NCBI GenBank assembly: GCA_963792855.1 | Contig: CAWBXZ010000017.1 | Span: 1 to 64,000 of the forward strand | Source of the DNA: SG8-40 sp963792855 | GTDB lineage: Bacteria > Pseudomonadota > Gammaproteobacteria > Burkholderiales > Eutrophovitaceae | Direction: 5' to 3' | DNA length: 64,000 nucleotides | Shown: in pieces, positions 26,423-36,092 of the stretch | Numbering within the stretch: position 1 is the first letter of the stretch | How the letters are laid out: each line of letters opens with the position of its first letter | Notes under the pieces: model-generated | Database searches by the model: none | What the model was told of the DNA's origin: nothing | What the model saw: only the letters and a program-made list of their open reading frames with translations | Translations under genes and position numbers: made by a program

Positions 26423-27292
26423 ATGACTGCCATCAAATTCGCGACGAGTACGGAAGAGCCCGTCGTACGGGCATGTCGCTTGATTGAGCGAGCCGTAACG
26501 GTGCCGTCGCTGGAGCGGCTGGCAAACGAAGCGGGGATGCCGCGGTATCGTTTTTACCGCATGTTCGTCAAGGCGCTTGGGGTTACCCCCAGGGCCTATG
26601 CGCTCGCGCTGCGGCGCCAACGGTTACAGCAGAAACTGCCGCGCGCACGCGGCGTGGCCGACGCGGTGTTCGATGCCGGGTTCGGCTCGGGCAGCCGTGT
26701 TTACGAGAAACCGGACGCATTGCTCGGCATGACGCCGGCGGTATATCGCAAAGGCGCGCCGGGCGTGCGAATACGTTCGGCAATTGCGCGCAGTTCGCTC
26801 GGCTGGCTGATGGTGGCGGCCAGCGCCAAAGGCATTTGCATGATCGAGTTCGGGGCGAACCGCCGGGAACTTGAACAAACACTGCGTCAACGGTTTTCCG
26901 AAGCCGTGCTCGAAGCGGGGGATGCCGATCTGGATAGCTGGTTGCAGCGCATTGTCGACTATTTGCACTTGCCGGAAGGTGCGCTCGAATTGCCGCTCGA
27001 CGTGCAGGGCACCGCGTTTCAGCAACAGGTCTGGCATCTGTTGCAGACAATTCCGGCAGGGCAGACGGTGACCTATGCCCAGGTCGCGCAGAGAATGGGA
27101 CGGCCGGATGCCGTGCGCGCCGTGGCCGGCGCGATCGCTTCAAACAAACTTGCAGTGGCAATACCCTGCCACAGGGTGATTGGCGGCGACGGCAAGCTGC
27201 GCGGCTATCGCTGGGGCCTCGAACGCAAGCAAGCGTTGCTGCAAAGGGAACGCGAAGCCAACGAGAAACCGGAGAAACGCCGCCGGGGCTGA
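26423..27292 (+). CDS. Ada-like protein: AraC-type DNA-binding domain fused to O6-alkylguanine methyltransferase
   Basis: 289-residue DNA repair protein. The N-terminal part (about 10-105) is an AraC-like helix-turn-helix (LERLANEAGMPRYRFYRMF, then a second helix pair). The C-terminal part is the suicidal methyltransferase domain with the active-site PCHRVIGGDG near residue 256 and TYAQVAQRMGRPDAVRAV upstream of it. The Ada Zn-binding N-terminal domain, which senses methyl phosphotriesters through Cys, is absent, so this is the shortened two-domain type. It could repair DNA and perhaps bind DNA, but cannot be activated in the classical Ada way. Confidence 0.9.
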   Translation: MTAIKFATSTEEPVVRACRLIERAVTVPSLERLANEAGMPRYRFYRMFVKALGVTPRAYALALRRQRLQQKLPRARGVADAVFDAGFGSGSRVYEKPDALLGMTPAVYRKGAPGVRIRSAIARSSLGWLMVAASAKGICMIEFGANRRELEQTLRQRFSEAVLEAGDADLDSWLQRIVDYLHLPEGALELPLDVQGTAFQQQVWHLLQTIPAGQTVTYAQVAQRMGRPDAVRAVAGAIASNKLAVAIPCHRVIGGDGKLRGYRWGLERKQALLQREREANEKPEKRRRG

Positions 27293-27324
27293 GCGCGGGA
27301 CGTCGATACGATGCGCGTTTTCCG

Positions 27325-27828
27325 CTACTGATTTCCGGTCAACAGGGGATCAATATGTTCCCGAAACCAGGATGGCATCTTCGCGCCGCGGCTGCGGGAT
27401 CGCAATATGCCTTCACGGTCGACGACGAAGGTCGTCGGCGTGGCGTACCGTTTTTCGAAGCCGCTTTGCTCGAGTTCGTCGGTCATCAGACCGTCCAGGT
27501 TATAGATATCCAGCATGCGCTCCACCCTGTGACGATCCTCCAGCCGATCGACACCCACCATGATCACCGTGAATCCCTTGTCCCGGTTGTTTTCCAGGTA
27601 GGTTTCGATGTTGCCGATTTCGTACGCACAAAACTTGCAGTAACTGGAATAGAAATTGATGAGCACGACTTTGCCGCGTTGTTCTGCAAGATCAAACAAC
27701 TCTCCCGAAAACAACGGGCCCTTGAGCGCCGGCGCCGGCGCACCGACTTCCAGAGCGGCGTGGGCGTTGCCGTTAAATAACAGCAGCGAAATGCAGATCA
27801 GTGTGATGCGTACGGAACGGGTAATCAT
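27325..27828 (-). CDS. Exported TlpA/thioredoxin-like protein next to sox genes
   Basis: 167-residue thioredoxin-fold protein with an N-terminal signal peptide (ending NAHA-AL). The redox motif YCKFC (CxxC) near residue 63 follows KVVLINFYSS. The cis-Pro is in ATPTTFVVDREG. ATG 27828 is preferred over the TTG just before it. It is divergent from soxY, an arrangement seen for SoxW/SoxS-type thioredoxins that keep Sox proteins reduced, so a role in reducing the SoxY swinging-arm Cys is likely but inferred. Confidence 0.8.
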   Translation of the reverse strand: MITRSVRITLICISLLLFNGNAHAALEVGAPAPALKGPLFSGELFDLAEQRGKVVLINFYSSYCKFCAYEIGNIETYLENNRDKGFTVIMVGVDRLEDRHRVERMLDIYNLDGLMTDELEQSGFEKRYATPTTFVVDREGILRSRSRGAKMPSWFREHIDPLLTGNQ

Positions 27829-28007
27829 CAAATGGGTCCCATTGAGAACGGAAATGGTAGTCTAATCAGTCGCACGGATGAACCGCGCCCTGCTGTGCAC
27901 CCGCCTTTGCAATGCTACTCTTTCGCGGCGGCTGTCACATAGTCAGGGTTGCAGTCCGGGCGAAAACTCAGCAATCTTTAACCTTAGCTACGCGGGAAAG
28001 CCGTTTC

Positions 28008-28478
28008 ATGGATTCAGGAAGAAGGGCATTCGTTCGTAACGCCGGCAACGCTGGCGTGATTGCATTGCTGGTGGCGAACGGTTTCCTGAGGCCGGAAAAC
28101 GCGAGGGCCGCCTTGTGGAACAAGCCGGCATTCGACGCGACGTCCCTCGAAGAAGCACTGGCGAAAGTCGTTGACGGGCCGTTGACCGATGGCGCGGATG
28201 TGACAATCGTTGCCCCCGATATCGCCGAAAATGGCGCAGTGGTGCCGGTTGGTGTGATCGCCGCAATGCCCGGCGTAGAGTCGATTGCCATTCTCTGCGA
28301 AAAGAATCCTCATCCGCTGGCCGCCATTTACGATATTCCCGCCGGAACGCTTGCCGACGTCAGGACGCGCGTCAAGATGGCGGGCACCTCGAACGTGGTC
28401 GTTCTGGTAAAGGCCGAAGGCAAATTCCATATGGTCTCCAAGGAAATCAAGGTGACCCGAGGCGGCTGCGGCGGCTGA
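28008..28478 (+). CDS. soxY: Sulfur-oxidation carrier protein SoxY
   Basis: 156-residue carrier of the sulfur substrate in the Sox multienzyme system. An N-terminal twin-arginine-type leader (RRAFVRNAGNAG) gives periplasmic export. The C-terminal GGCGG carries the Cys to which thiosulfate becomes attached. Start 28008 is chosen because the leader begins there. SoxZ follows 25 bases later. First gene of soxYZAXB. Confidence 0.95.
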   Translation: MDSGRRAFVRNAGNAGVIALLVANGFLRPENARAALWNKPAFDATSLEEALAKVVDGPLTDGADVTIVAPDIAENGAVVPVGVIAAMPGVESIAILCEKNPHPLAAIYDIPAGTLADVRTRVKMAGTSNVVVLVKAEGKFHMVSKEIKVTRGGCGG

Positions 28479-28503
28479 CGGCAAGACTTTACAGGACCTG
28501 AAG

Positions 28504-28851
28504 ATGGCGAAACCAATGAAAGTGCGCGCCCGGAACGACGGCGAGATTACCGATGTTCGGGTCTTGATGCGGCACGACATGGAAACCGGGCAGCGGAAGA
28601 CGCAGGAAGGCGATCCCATCCCGGCGCACTACATTCAGAATGTCACCGTCCGCCACGGCCAGCGCGTCGTGCTGTTTGCGCAATGGGGGCCGGCGGTGTC
28701 GAAGAATCCATTCCTCGGTTTCAAGTTCCGCGGCGCAGCCGCAGGCGATCGCATCGAAGTCACCTGGGTGGACAACAAAGGCGTGGAATTGGCGCGAACA
28801 AGATGGAGCACACTAGGTTGGATGTTACGTGAGGTCTGCCCGCGCGGATAA
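28504..28851 (+). CDS. soxZ: Sulfur-oxidation protein SoxZ
   Basis: 115-residue immunoglobulin-like partner of SoxY, without its own signal because it is exported with SoxY. Family features: PMKVRARNDGEITDVRVLM, then RHDMETGQRK and the SGDRIEVTW-like strand (GDRIEVTWVDN). The C-terminus is about ten residues longer than in compact homologues. Confidence 0.93.
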   Translation: MAKPMKVRARNDGEITDVRVLMRHDMETGQRKTQEGDPIPAHYIQNVTVRHGQRVVLFAQWGPAVSKNPFLGFKFRGAAAGDRIEVTWVDNKGVELARTRWSTLGWMLREVCPRG

Positions 28852-28864
28852 ACGAGGGTCGTGC

Positions 28865-29668
28865 ATGTCCGGTAACAAGACAGTCTCTGCGCTCATTGCG
28901 ACTTTCCTGTCGCTGTGCCTCGCCGGCGAAGCGCTCGCGCAGGATACGATGGACGAAATCATTCGTTATCGGGAAATGCTTGCGGACGCAAACCCTGCGG
29001 AATTGCTCGAACTCGAGGGGGAGATGTTGTGGACCACGCCACGCGGACCGAAGAACGCGACGCTCGAGCAATGTGACCTGGGCCTTGGGCCCGGCGTGTT
29101 GCGCGGTGCCTATGCGCAACTGCCGCGTTACTTTGCGGATACCGGAAAAGTACAGGATGCCGAATCCCGGATCGTGACCTGCATCATGGAACTGCAGGGC
29201 TTGAGCCGGGAGGAGGCGATCCGCGGCTGGTACAAACCCGGCTCGGAGAATGAGGCGCTGGTGACTTTCGTGGCGACACAGTCGCGTGGCGAGAGAATAC
29301 ATGTCCCGGCGGCGCACCCGAAAGAGGCGGAACTGTACGAAATCGGCGAAGCCCTGTTTTACCGCCGCGCCGGCCCTCTCGACTTTGCGTGTTCCACCTG
29401 CCATGGCTTGGACGGCCGGCGTATCCGCTTGCAGGAGTTGCCCAACCTTTCTTCGAAAGAGGGTGCCCAGACGTCGATGTCGCAATGGCCGGCCTACCGT
29501 GTCTCGCAAGGCGTCGTTTGGACCATGCAGCGCCGCCTTATCGACTGTATCCGGCAAATGCGCTGGCCGGAGCCGGAGTTTCTTTCGGACGTTGTGATCG
29601 CGCTCCAGGTTTACATGCAGAACAAGGCCAGCGGGGTGGTTTCGGAAGCGCCCGGGATCAAGCGATGA
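28865..29668 (+). CDS. soxA: L-cysteine S-thiosulfotransferase subunit SoxA
   Basis: 267-residue cytochrome subunit that, with SoxX, couples thiosulfate to the SoxY cysteine. The signal peptide ends ALA-QDT. A single haem motif CSTCH lies near residue 178. The N-terminal Cys pair (EQCDLG and VTCIME) marks the lost second haem of one-haem SoxA types. The late Cys in IDCIRQMRWPEPE is the residue that becomes the persulfide haem ligand and carries the substrate. The stop overlaps the soxX start (ATGA). Confidence 0.94.
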   Translation: MSGNKTVSALIATFLSLCLAGEALAQDTMDEIIRYREMLADANPAELLELEGEMLWTTPRGPKNATLEQCDLGLGPGVLRGAYAQLPRYFADTGKVQDAESRIVTCIMELQGLSREEAIRGWYKPGSENEALVTFVATQSRGERIHVPAAHPKEAELYEIGEALFYRRAGPLDFACSTCHGLDGRRIRLQELPNLSSKEGAQTSMSQWPAYRVSQGVVWTMQRRLIDCIRQMRWPEPEFLSDVVIALQVYMQNKASGVVSEAPGIKR

Positions 29669-30327
29669 AAACGGGAACTGCGCGGCTTGCGTTGATCGCT
29701 GCCGTTTTCGCGGCCGGAACTGTTTCCGTCTGGCCAGGCGCTGCGGCCGACGAAAAGTCCGGTGTTCCCGGTGCAAACGATGCCGCCGTTGAGGCGATCA
29801 TGCGCAAGTCGTTCACCAATGTAACCCCTGAGCAATGGCGCTCGCGCGTGGAGCAGGACGAGGTCCAGAAACTGTGCAGCCGTTATCGCAACGATCCGCC
29901 GCCCGAGGTGGCAAAACGCATTCTCGAGTTGTCGAACCGCGAGTTCCGCTATCCGTCGAACGGTGAGTTGCTGGGAGACTGGAAAAACGGCGAGAAGCTG
30001 GCGTCTTCCGGTAAAGGCGGTCATATCGGCACCATTCAGCCGGACCCGCCGGGACGCGAGCGTGGTGCGAATTGTTACGCCTGCCATGCGTTGGCGCCCG
30101 GTGAATTGTCAGCCGGCAATCTCGGGCCCAGCCTTACCGGTTATGGCAAGCTGCATGGCATGTCGACCGACAGCGTCCGGCGCGTTTACCAGAAAATCTA
30201 CAATGCGCAGGCTTTCTACCCTTGCTCGCAAATGCCGCGTTTCGGACACAATGAATGGCTGACTCCGGAGGAAGTGGCGGATGCGGTGGCCTTCCTGCTT
30301 GACGCGGATTCGCCGGTAAACCAGTGA
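29665..30327 (+). CDS. soxX: Sulfur-oxidation cytochrome SoxX
   Basis: 220-residue periplasmic c-type cytochrome. Signal peptide to about residue 24, one haem motif CYACH near 137, then LGPSLTGYGK and an axial Met in SQMPRFG. Longer than the smallest SoxX proteins because of an extra region of about 100 residues before the haem domain (QWRSRVEQDEVQKLCSRYRND), which contains a lone Cys. It accepts electrons from the SoxA reaction. Confidence 0.93.
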   Translation: MKTGTARLALIAAVFAAGTVSVWPGAAADEKSGVPGANDAAVEAIMRKSFTNVTPEQWRSRVEQDEVQKLCSRYRNDPPPEVAKRILELSNREFRYPSNGELLGDWKNGEKLASSGKGGHIGTIQPDPPGRERGANCYACHALAPGELSAGNLGPSLTGYGKLHGMSTDSVRRVYQKIYNAQAFYPCSQMPRFGHNEWLTPEEVADAVAFLLDADSPVNQ

Positions 30328-30434
30328 TGCGGACACCGGCAGCGCCCGACCTGTGGCACTGCATTTGTCACGATGCGCCTGTATCGGGTCGAAACATTCG
30401 GCGCGTGCGTTGAAGCCATCGACGGTTTGACGAA

Positions 30435-32141
30435 ATGAATCGACGCGAGTTTTTGCAGATGTTGGCCGCAGCGGCCGCAGCCGGCATGCCGATCAGCGCG
30501 CCGCGCGCGCTCGCGGGCGATGCCGATGCGCTGTATGACATTCCCCCGTTCGGCAACGTGTCGCTGCTGCACTTTACCGACTGTCATGCGCAGTTGCTGC
30601 CGCTCTATTACCGCGAGCCGCAGTGCAATATCGGTGTTGGTGCCGCGCATGGAAAACCGCCACACCTGGTCGGCGAAGCCTTGTTGCGGCATTTCGGTAT
30701 TGCGCCGGGCACGGCTCAGGCACATGCGTTCAGTTTTCTCGATTTTTCCGCGGCTGCGCGGTCCTACGGCAAAGTGGGCGGATTCGCGCATCTGGCATCG
30801 CTTGTGAAGCGCCTGCGCGGGACGCGTCCGGGCGCGTTGCTTCTCGACGGCGGCGACACATGGCAGGGTTCGGCAACCGCGTTGTGGACGCGAGGGCAGG
30901 ACATGGTCGATGTTTGTCTCGCGCTCGGCGTCGACGTGATGACGGCGCACTGGGAGTTCACCTATGGCGCGCAGCGGGTCAGCGAGTTGATCGCGAACGA
31001 TTTGCACGGCCGGATCGATTTCGTTGCCCAGAATGTACGCACCAGAGACTTCGAAGATCCCGTGTTCCCGCCTTACGTCATGCGCGAGGTGAACGGCGTT
31101 GCGGTCGCGATCATCGGTCAGGCTTATCCCTATACGCCGATTGCCAATCCGGGCCACTTCATTCCCGACTGGAGTTTTGGTATCCGCGAGCGCGAATTGC
31201 AGAAAGCAGTGGACGACGCCAGAGATGCCGGCGCCAGTGTTGTCGTCCTGCTCTCGCACAATGGCATGGATATCGATCTGAAACTCGCCTCGCGGGTACG
31301 AGGGATTCACGCGATACTTGGCGGCCATACGCACGACGCAGTGCCGGCGCCGGTACGGGTCGAAAACGCCGGCGGCATGACACTGGTTACCAACGCCGGT
31401 TGCAACGGAAAGTTTCTCGGCGTACTGGATTTCGATGTCAGGCACGGGCAGGTGATCGATTACCGCTACGGTTTGCTGCCGGTGTTTTCCGCGCTTTTGC
31501 CGGCCGATCCGGAAATGGCAGAGCTGATCGAGCAAAAGCGCAAGCCCTTTGCCGCGGAGCTTTCCCAACCATTGGCAGTGACCGACGGTCTGCTTTACCG
31601 GCGCGGCAACTTCAACGGCAGTTTCGACGAGCTGGTTCTTCGGGCACTGATGGAAGCCAGGGACGCACAGATCGCTTTTTCACCGGGTTTTCGCTGGGGG
31701 CCCAGCATTTTGCCGGGAGAGACGCTGACGCGCGAAGACGTGATGAACCAGACCGCGATCACCTATCCGTCAGTGAGCGTAAGCGAACTGACCGGGGAGC
31801 AGATCAAATCCATTCTCGAAGACGTCTGCGACAATCTGTTCAACCCGGATCCCTATTACCAGCAGGGTGGCGACATGGTGCGCGTAGGCGGACTGACATA
31901 TGCGTGCGCGCCGCGCGAGTCGATCGGCTCGCGCATCAGCGACATGCGGCTCAAGGGGGAGTTGATCGACGCGAATCGCAGTTATCGTGTCGCCGGCTGG
32001 GCATCGACTGCGCCGGACGCGCAGGGTGAGCCGGTATGGGAAGTGGTGGAGGGCTGGCTGCGCGCCCGTCAACACGTCGCGCCGGTCAAAGCGAGCGTGC
32101 CGCGATTGATCGGCGTTGAAACCGAGCCCGGTATCGGTTGA
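30435..32141 (+). CDS. soxB: Thiosulfohydrolase SoxB
   Basis: 568-residue dimanganese 5'-nucleotidase-family enzyme that hydrolyses sulfate from the SoxY-bound thiosulfonate. Twin-arginine leader MNRREFLQMLAAAAAAG, metal-binding TDCHAQLLPLYYREP near residue 55, DGGDTWQGSAT near 138 and LGGHTHDAVP near 295, all SoxB-typical. It ends the sox set, 107 bases after soxX. Confidence 0.95.
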   Translation: MNRREFLQMLAAAAAAGMPISAPRALAGDADALYDIPPFGNVSLLHFTDCHAQLLPLYYREPQCNIGVGAAHGKPPHLVGEALLRHFGIAPGTAQAHAFSFLDFSAAARSYGKVGGFAHLASLVKRLRGTRPGALLLDGGDTWQGSATALWTRGQDMVDVCLALGVDVMTAHWEFTYGAQRVSELIANDLHGRIDFVAQNVRTRDFEDPVFPPYVMREVNGVAVAIIGQAYPYTPIANPGHFIPDWSFGIRERELQKAVDDARDAGASVVVLLSHNGMDIDLKLASRVRGIHAILGGHTHDAVPAPVRVENAGGMTLVTNAGCNGKFLGVLDFDVRHGQVIDYRYGLLPVFSALLPADPEMAELIEQKRKPFAAELSQPLAVTDGLLYRRGNFNGSFDELVLRALMEARDAQIAFSPGFRWGPSILPGETLTREDVMNQTAITYPSVSVSELTGEQIKSILEDVCDNLFNPDPYYQQGGDMVRVGGLTYACAPRESIGSRISDMRLKGELIDANRSYRVAGWASTAPDAQGEPVWEVVEGWLRARQHVAPVKASVPRLIGVETEPGIG

Positions 32142-32173
32142 TTGCGATCGCGCGAGCCGTCCGGGCCCGGTAA

Positions 32174-33142
32174 TCAGTCCAGTTTGTCGGCGCTGATCAG
32201 TCCTTTTTCGAGCAGCGAGCGAAAAACGGAATGCGTTTGCGTGATGCCCTCATCGAGCGGCATTTGTCCGTAGTCACCCAGATAGGCTCGCAACGGGTCA
32301 TCCGACAAATCCATCGGAAACGGCAGAGACGGGCCGTTGGCGTTGATGTCCGAACCCGGTGCGATTTTCTTGATGATGCCGAGCGATTCTTCCACCGTTG
32401 AAGAGACACCGTTGATGTCGAACACGACGGCTTCGGCGCGCGGTTGCGAGACGGCCTTGATGAACGCGCTGGCGACCTCTCCGGCATGGAGCCAGGAAAC
32501 CGGCCCGGTAAACGGAATGGTGTAGGACTTGTCTGCCGCAGCGGCAAGGATCGCCACGGTTGTCTTCGAAGTCATCCCCTGGTCGCGGCCGACGCCGTAA
32601 ACGACACCGGGGCGCATTCCCACGCTGGGTACTTTCCAGTCCTGCATGTAAACGCGTGAAGTCTGTTCGTTGCAGAACTTGTAAGCGCCATAAAGCGTTG
32701 CGAGGGTTTTGGCATCGAACACGCCATGCGCGGCAATTGAACTGGCATAGGCGAGCCGCGTCAGTTTGTGCTTGCGCGCGGCTTCGAACACGTTGATGGT
32801 TCCGACGACGTTGACCCTGGCGCCGGCGATCGGATCGGCCTTGCAGAACGGCACTTGCAGCGCCGCGAGGTGAATAATCGATGTCGCCTTGCTTTCTTCG
32901 ACGGCATTCATGATCGTTGCCGGTTCCGAAATATCGCCGACAAACCATTTCACCAGGCCGAGCTCGGAATCGGACATCAGCAGCTTCGGGCGACGCGTGT
33001 CCTTGACCAGGTCCAGGGCGAACACCGGAACGCCGGCATCGACCAGCAACGAAAGTACCCAGCTTCCTATGCAACCGCCGGCGCCAGTGAGCAGAACGGG
33101 TCCGTCGAAATTCTTCGCGTCGATATTGAACTTGTTGGCCAT
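32174..33142 (-). CDS. NAD-dependent epimerase/dehydratase (extended SDR)
   Basis: 322-residue extended SDR with the cofactor motif TGAGGCIGSW near residue 19 and catalytic YGAYKFCNE (YxxxK) near 147. HLAALQVPFCK is the usual strand before the active site. It acts on a nucleotide sugar, or on another compound as in the uronate or hydroxy-keto dehydrogenase members. The neighbours (soxB and a sulfurtransferase) do not suggest a sugar pathway, so the substrate is open. Confidence 0.88.
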   Translation of the reverse strand: MANKFNIDAKNFDGPVLLTGAGGCIGSWVLSLLVDAGVPVFALDLVKDTRRPKLLMSDSELGLVKWFVGDISEPATIMNAVEESKATSIIHLAALQVPFCKADPIAGARVNVVGTINVFEAARKHKLTRLAYASSIAAHGVFDAKTLATLYGAYKFCNEQTSRVYMQDWKVPSVGMRPGVVYGVGRDQGMTSKTTVAILAAAADKSYTIPFTGPVSWLHAGEVASAFIKAVSQPRAEAVVFDINGVSSTVEESLGIIKKIAPGSDINANGPSLPFPMDLSDDPLRAYLGDYGQMPLDEGITQTHSVFRSLLEKGLISADKLD

Positions 33143-33347
33143 CCTGGTTCTTTCTGTCTCGTGACGTTGAGTTGGATTACGGAACCTGTCTCATCATTGC
33201 TCGCGCGTGCGATGGCTACGATTTTCGCTCCCGGCCAGGCACGAACGACGGTGTTTGGCTCGACCAAACAAGGAGCGTGTAACACCGGCGGGGGGCGAAA
33301 ACTCGGTCCGGACGTAACGCATCGTGCGATCAATTATGAGACAGGCC

Positions 33348-34220
33348 CTAGACTTCCATCGGCAATTCGGGGTCTGCGGCCCATTCGGTCAGAGAGGCAT
33401 CGTAGACCTTGACGTTCTTGTGTCCGAGCATCTCCAGCGCCAGCGCCACACTGGTGGCGGCAATGCCGCCCCCGCAGTAGGTGATGACCTGCGGTTTCGA
33501 CAGTGCCGGCGCAAATATGCTGCGCAACTCGTCCGTGTCCTTGAAAGTATTGTCGTCATTGACGTGATGCAGGGCCGGCATGCTGACGCTTCCGGTGATG
33601 TGTCCGCGCCGCCCGTAGTTCACGCCACCGGTGCCGGCATGCTGTTCCGGGCGCAGTGCGTTGATGGTGCATATGTCGCCTGCATTGACTGCCGCAAGCA
33701 CGTCGTCACGCGTGGCAACCATTTGCCCGTTCGGTTCGCGCGCGGAGTATTTCCCCGGTGCAGGTTTCGGTGCCGGACCGGTTTCAATCGGGCGGCCTTC
33801 CGCCTTCCATTTCTGGAATCCACCGTCGAGAACGGCGACGCGATCGTGCCCGAACACCTTGAGCATCCACCACAGACGGGTGGCCCACCAATGGCTGGTG
33901 GTCGAATAGGTGACTACGAAACTATCGTCCGATACGCCATAGCTCGCCATTGACCGGGCGAACGTTTTTGCATCCGGGAGCATGAAATGCAGTTTCGGGT
34001 CGGGCGTCGACAGTTCGTGCTCGACGTCGACGAAGACGGCCCCGGGGATATGGCCTTTATCGAAATCCTCTCGCGCCGGTACGACGTCATAGAGGGAAAA
34101 ATCCGGTTTCGGCGGCAGCAGCGTCGACGGGTCGAGAATCCGGACATTGGGGTCATCGAGGTGTTTCGCCAGCCAATCGGTGCTGACGAGAAACTCGGGA
34201 TAGGTGTTGGCGTCGGTCAT
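33348..34220 (-). CDS. Sulfurtransferase, two rhodanese domains
   Basis: 290-residue tandem-rhodanese protein. The N-terminal domain has GHIPGAVFVDVEHEL and LDGGFQKWKAEG. The C-terminal catalytic loop is CGGGIAAT with Cys near residue 249. The CGGGxA loop resembles thiosulfate sulfurtransferases of the RhdA/SseA group more than mercaptopyruvate enzymes. No signal peptide. Its position near soxYZAXB suggests it takes part in sulfane sulfur handling, by inference. Confidence 0.9.
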   Translation of the reverse strand: MTDANTYPEFLVSTDWLAKHLDDPNVRILDPSTLLPPKPDFSLYDVVPAREDFDKGHIPGAVFVDVEHELSTPDPKLHFMLPDAKTFARSMASYGVSDDSFVVTYSTTSHWWATRLWWMLKVFGHDRVAVLDGGFQKWKAEGRPIETGPAPKPAPGKYSAREPNGQMVATRDDVLAAVNAGDICTINALRPEQHAGTGGVNYGRRGHITGSVSMPALHHVNDDNTFKDTDELRSIFAPALSKPQVITYCGGGIAATSVALALEMLGHKNVKVYDASLTEWAADPELPMEV

Positions 34221-34296
34221 ATTGATTCAATCGTATCAGTGGTGTGCCTGTGGATCTCTTCGTCGGGTATTTCTGCCGATGCTCGCCGCCCGGGGG

Positions 34297-34923
34297 TCAG
34301 AAATGACCGCGGACGTTCATCAGGAAAAACTGTCCACCGGCATCGACGTCACCCGTCACGTAGGGGTTGAAACTGGTTTCGAGGTTGAGCCATCGGTACT
34401 CCAGCCCGACGCTGAGTTTCCTCGAAACGTATATGTCCGTGCCCACCAGCAACTGGTATCCGAGATCAGTTTCGGTTTCGTCTATTTCCGCGCCGGACCC
34501 GACTTCGACGTTCAGGTTGGTTGCATAGAAACCGAGGCCGCCACCGGCATAAAGGTCAAAGACGCCGAGCGGGGCGATGAGCTTGATGACCGCGCTGGCA
34601 CCGGTGCTGACCAGGTCGGCACGGCCTTGCGCGTTGGGGATGGTTGCGGGCGCGGTGAAATCCTGGTCCCAGAGCAGCGCGTCTGCTTCGATCGCGATAT
34701 TGGGTGACGCCCGGTAGCCGCCGCTGAAAAACACCGCTGCGCCGGCATCCTGATTCGCTAACTGCGGATTGTCTTCCTCGGAATAAGCGCCGAACCCGCC
34801 GCCGATGTACCAATGTCCGACCCGGCTTTCCGCGGAATTGGACTGGGCCATGCCGATCCCGGGAGTGCAAAGGCAGGCAAGGGTGGCAAGGGCAATAACC
34901 GTGCGCTGGATAATGGTTTGCAT
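34297..34923 (-). CDS. Outer-membrane beta-barrel protein
   Basis: 208-residue exported barrel protein. The signal peptide ends GMA-QS, and amphipathic beta strands end at an aromatic C-terminus (NVRGHF, terminal Phe as in OMPs). Motifs such as WYIGGGFGAYSEED and DLYAGGGLGFYATN and the repeated YRW patterns match the OmpW/OmpA-like eight-stranded barrels. The start with GAGGA upstream is five codons inside the longest frame. Function unknown. Confidence 0.8.
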   Translation of the reverse strand: MQTIIQRTVIALATLACLCTPGIGMAQSNSAESRVGHWYIGGGFGAYSEEDNPQLANQDAGAAVFFSGGYRASPNIAIEADALLWDQDFTAPATIPNAQGRADLVSTGASAVIKLIAPLGVFDLYAGGGLGFYATNLNVEVGSGAEIDETETDLGYQLLVGTDIYVSRKLSVGLEYRWLNLETSFNPYVTGDVDAGGQFFLMNVRGHF

Positions 34924-35196
34924 GTCTGTATTCCTCATTTCAAATTCGCGGGCAAAGGTTGCGAAAAATCGATGCCGGTGCCGTTCGCCGCGGCCGCTGG
35001 CAGGCGGCGTTGTTGTACCTGCCGGTCATCAGTCTGGCTGCCGCTGCAACGCGGCGAAAAGCAAGATAAAGACAGATTAAACAATCGGTTGATGGCAGTC
35101 CGGCCAAATTTTACCGGAACCGTTCCGCAAAGGGTTTCAAGATGCCCCCGCTCTGTTGCATGATGAGCGAATCTCGGCAAGCAGCGAAACAGACCA

Positions 35197-36048
35197 ATGA
35201 ATAATGATACCGCTTACCTCGAATCGCTTTTCAATAACCGGGCCGCTGTGCCTGATTTTCAGGCCTTCTTCGATCGTTGGGAGACGAAATCGAACGCCAC
35301 GTTGCACTCGCTCAGGGCTCAGGTCGAGAAAGACGTGCCCTACGGCGACGACATCATGGAAACCATGGATGTGTTCATGCCGAAGGGGCCGGGCAAGGCC
35401 CTGCTGATGTTCATACACGGCGGCTACTGGCGCTCGCTCGACAAGAAGCAGCATGCGTTTGTTGCGGCGCCATTCGTCGATGCCGGCATTGCGGTCGCGT
35501 CGATCAACTATTCGCTGTGCCCGGCAGTGTCGATGGAGCATATCGTCAAACAGATGATTGCGGCGAGCGCCTATCTTTATCGTAACGCTGCGGATTTCGG
35601 CGTCCCGCGCAACAGGATGTATGTTGCGGGGCACTCGGCGGGCGGCCATCTGGCCGCCATGGCGCTCGCCTGCCTGTGGCCGCAGGTCGCACGGGGGTTG
35701 CCACGCAAATTGTTTCAGGCCGCGTTGTCGATCAGCGGCGTCTACGACTTGCGGGTGCTGACGCGGGTGCCTTCGATCAACGCGGATCTGAGAATGACGC
35801 CCGAGGATGCGCGCAAGCTCAGCCCGGCGCTGATGCAGCCTGCGACCGACGCACCGTTGACGATCGCAGTGGGCGGGCGCGAAATAGGCGGCTTCAAGGA
35901 CCAGCACAGAATCATTGCCCAAGCCTGGAGCGCGCATATCGGAGCGGACATACCCTGCCCCGAGGAGCATCATTTCAGCATCCTGGAAACCTTTGCGAAC
36001 CCGCAAAGCGAACTGTTCAAGGCATCGTTGCGAATGATGGGAATCTGA
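35197..36048 (+). CDS. Alpha/beta hydrolase (kynurenine formamidase-like)
   Basis: 283-residue alpha/beta hydrolase with the oxyanion motif HGGYW near residue 75 and the nucleophile elbow GHSAGGH near 146, followed by a late Asp region and EEHHFSI with the catalytic His. This combination is typical of arylformamidase and BD-FAE-like esterases. Cytoplasmic. No tryptophan-degradation genes are adjacent. Confidence 0.85.
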   Translation: MNNDTAYLESLFNNRAAVPDFQAFFDRWETKSNATLHSLRAQVEKDVPYGDDIMETMDVFMPKGPGKALLMFIHGGYWRSLDKKQHAFVAAPFVDAGIAVASINYSLCPAVSMEHIVKQMIAASAYLYRNAADFGVPRNRMYVAGHSAGGHLAAMALACLWPQVARGLPRKLFQAALSISGVYDLRVLTRVPSINADLRMTPEDARKLSPALMQPATDAPLTIAVGGREIGGFKDQHRIIAQAWSAHIGADIPCPEEHHFSILETFANPQSELFKASLRMMGI

Positions 36049-36092
36049 CCTGGTCGAACCCGGTTTGCATTTCCGCGCCAAATACTGGTTAA

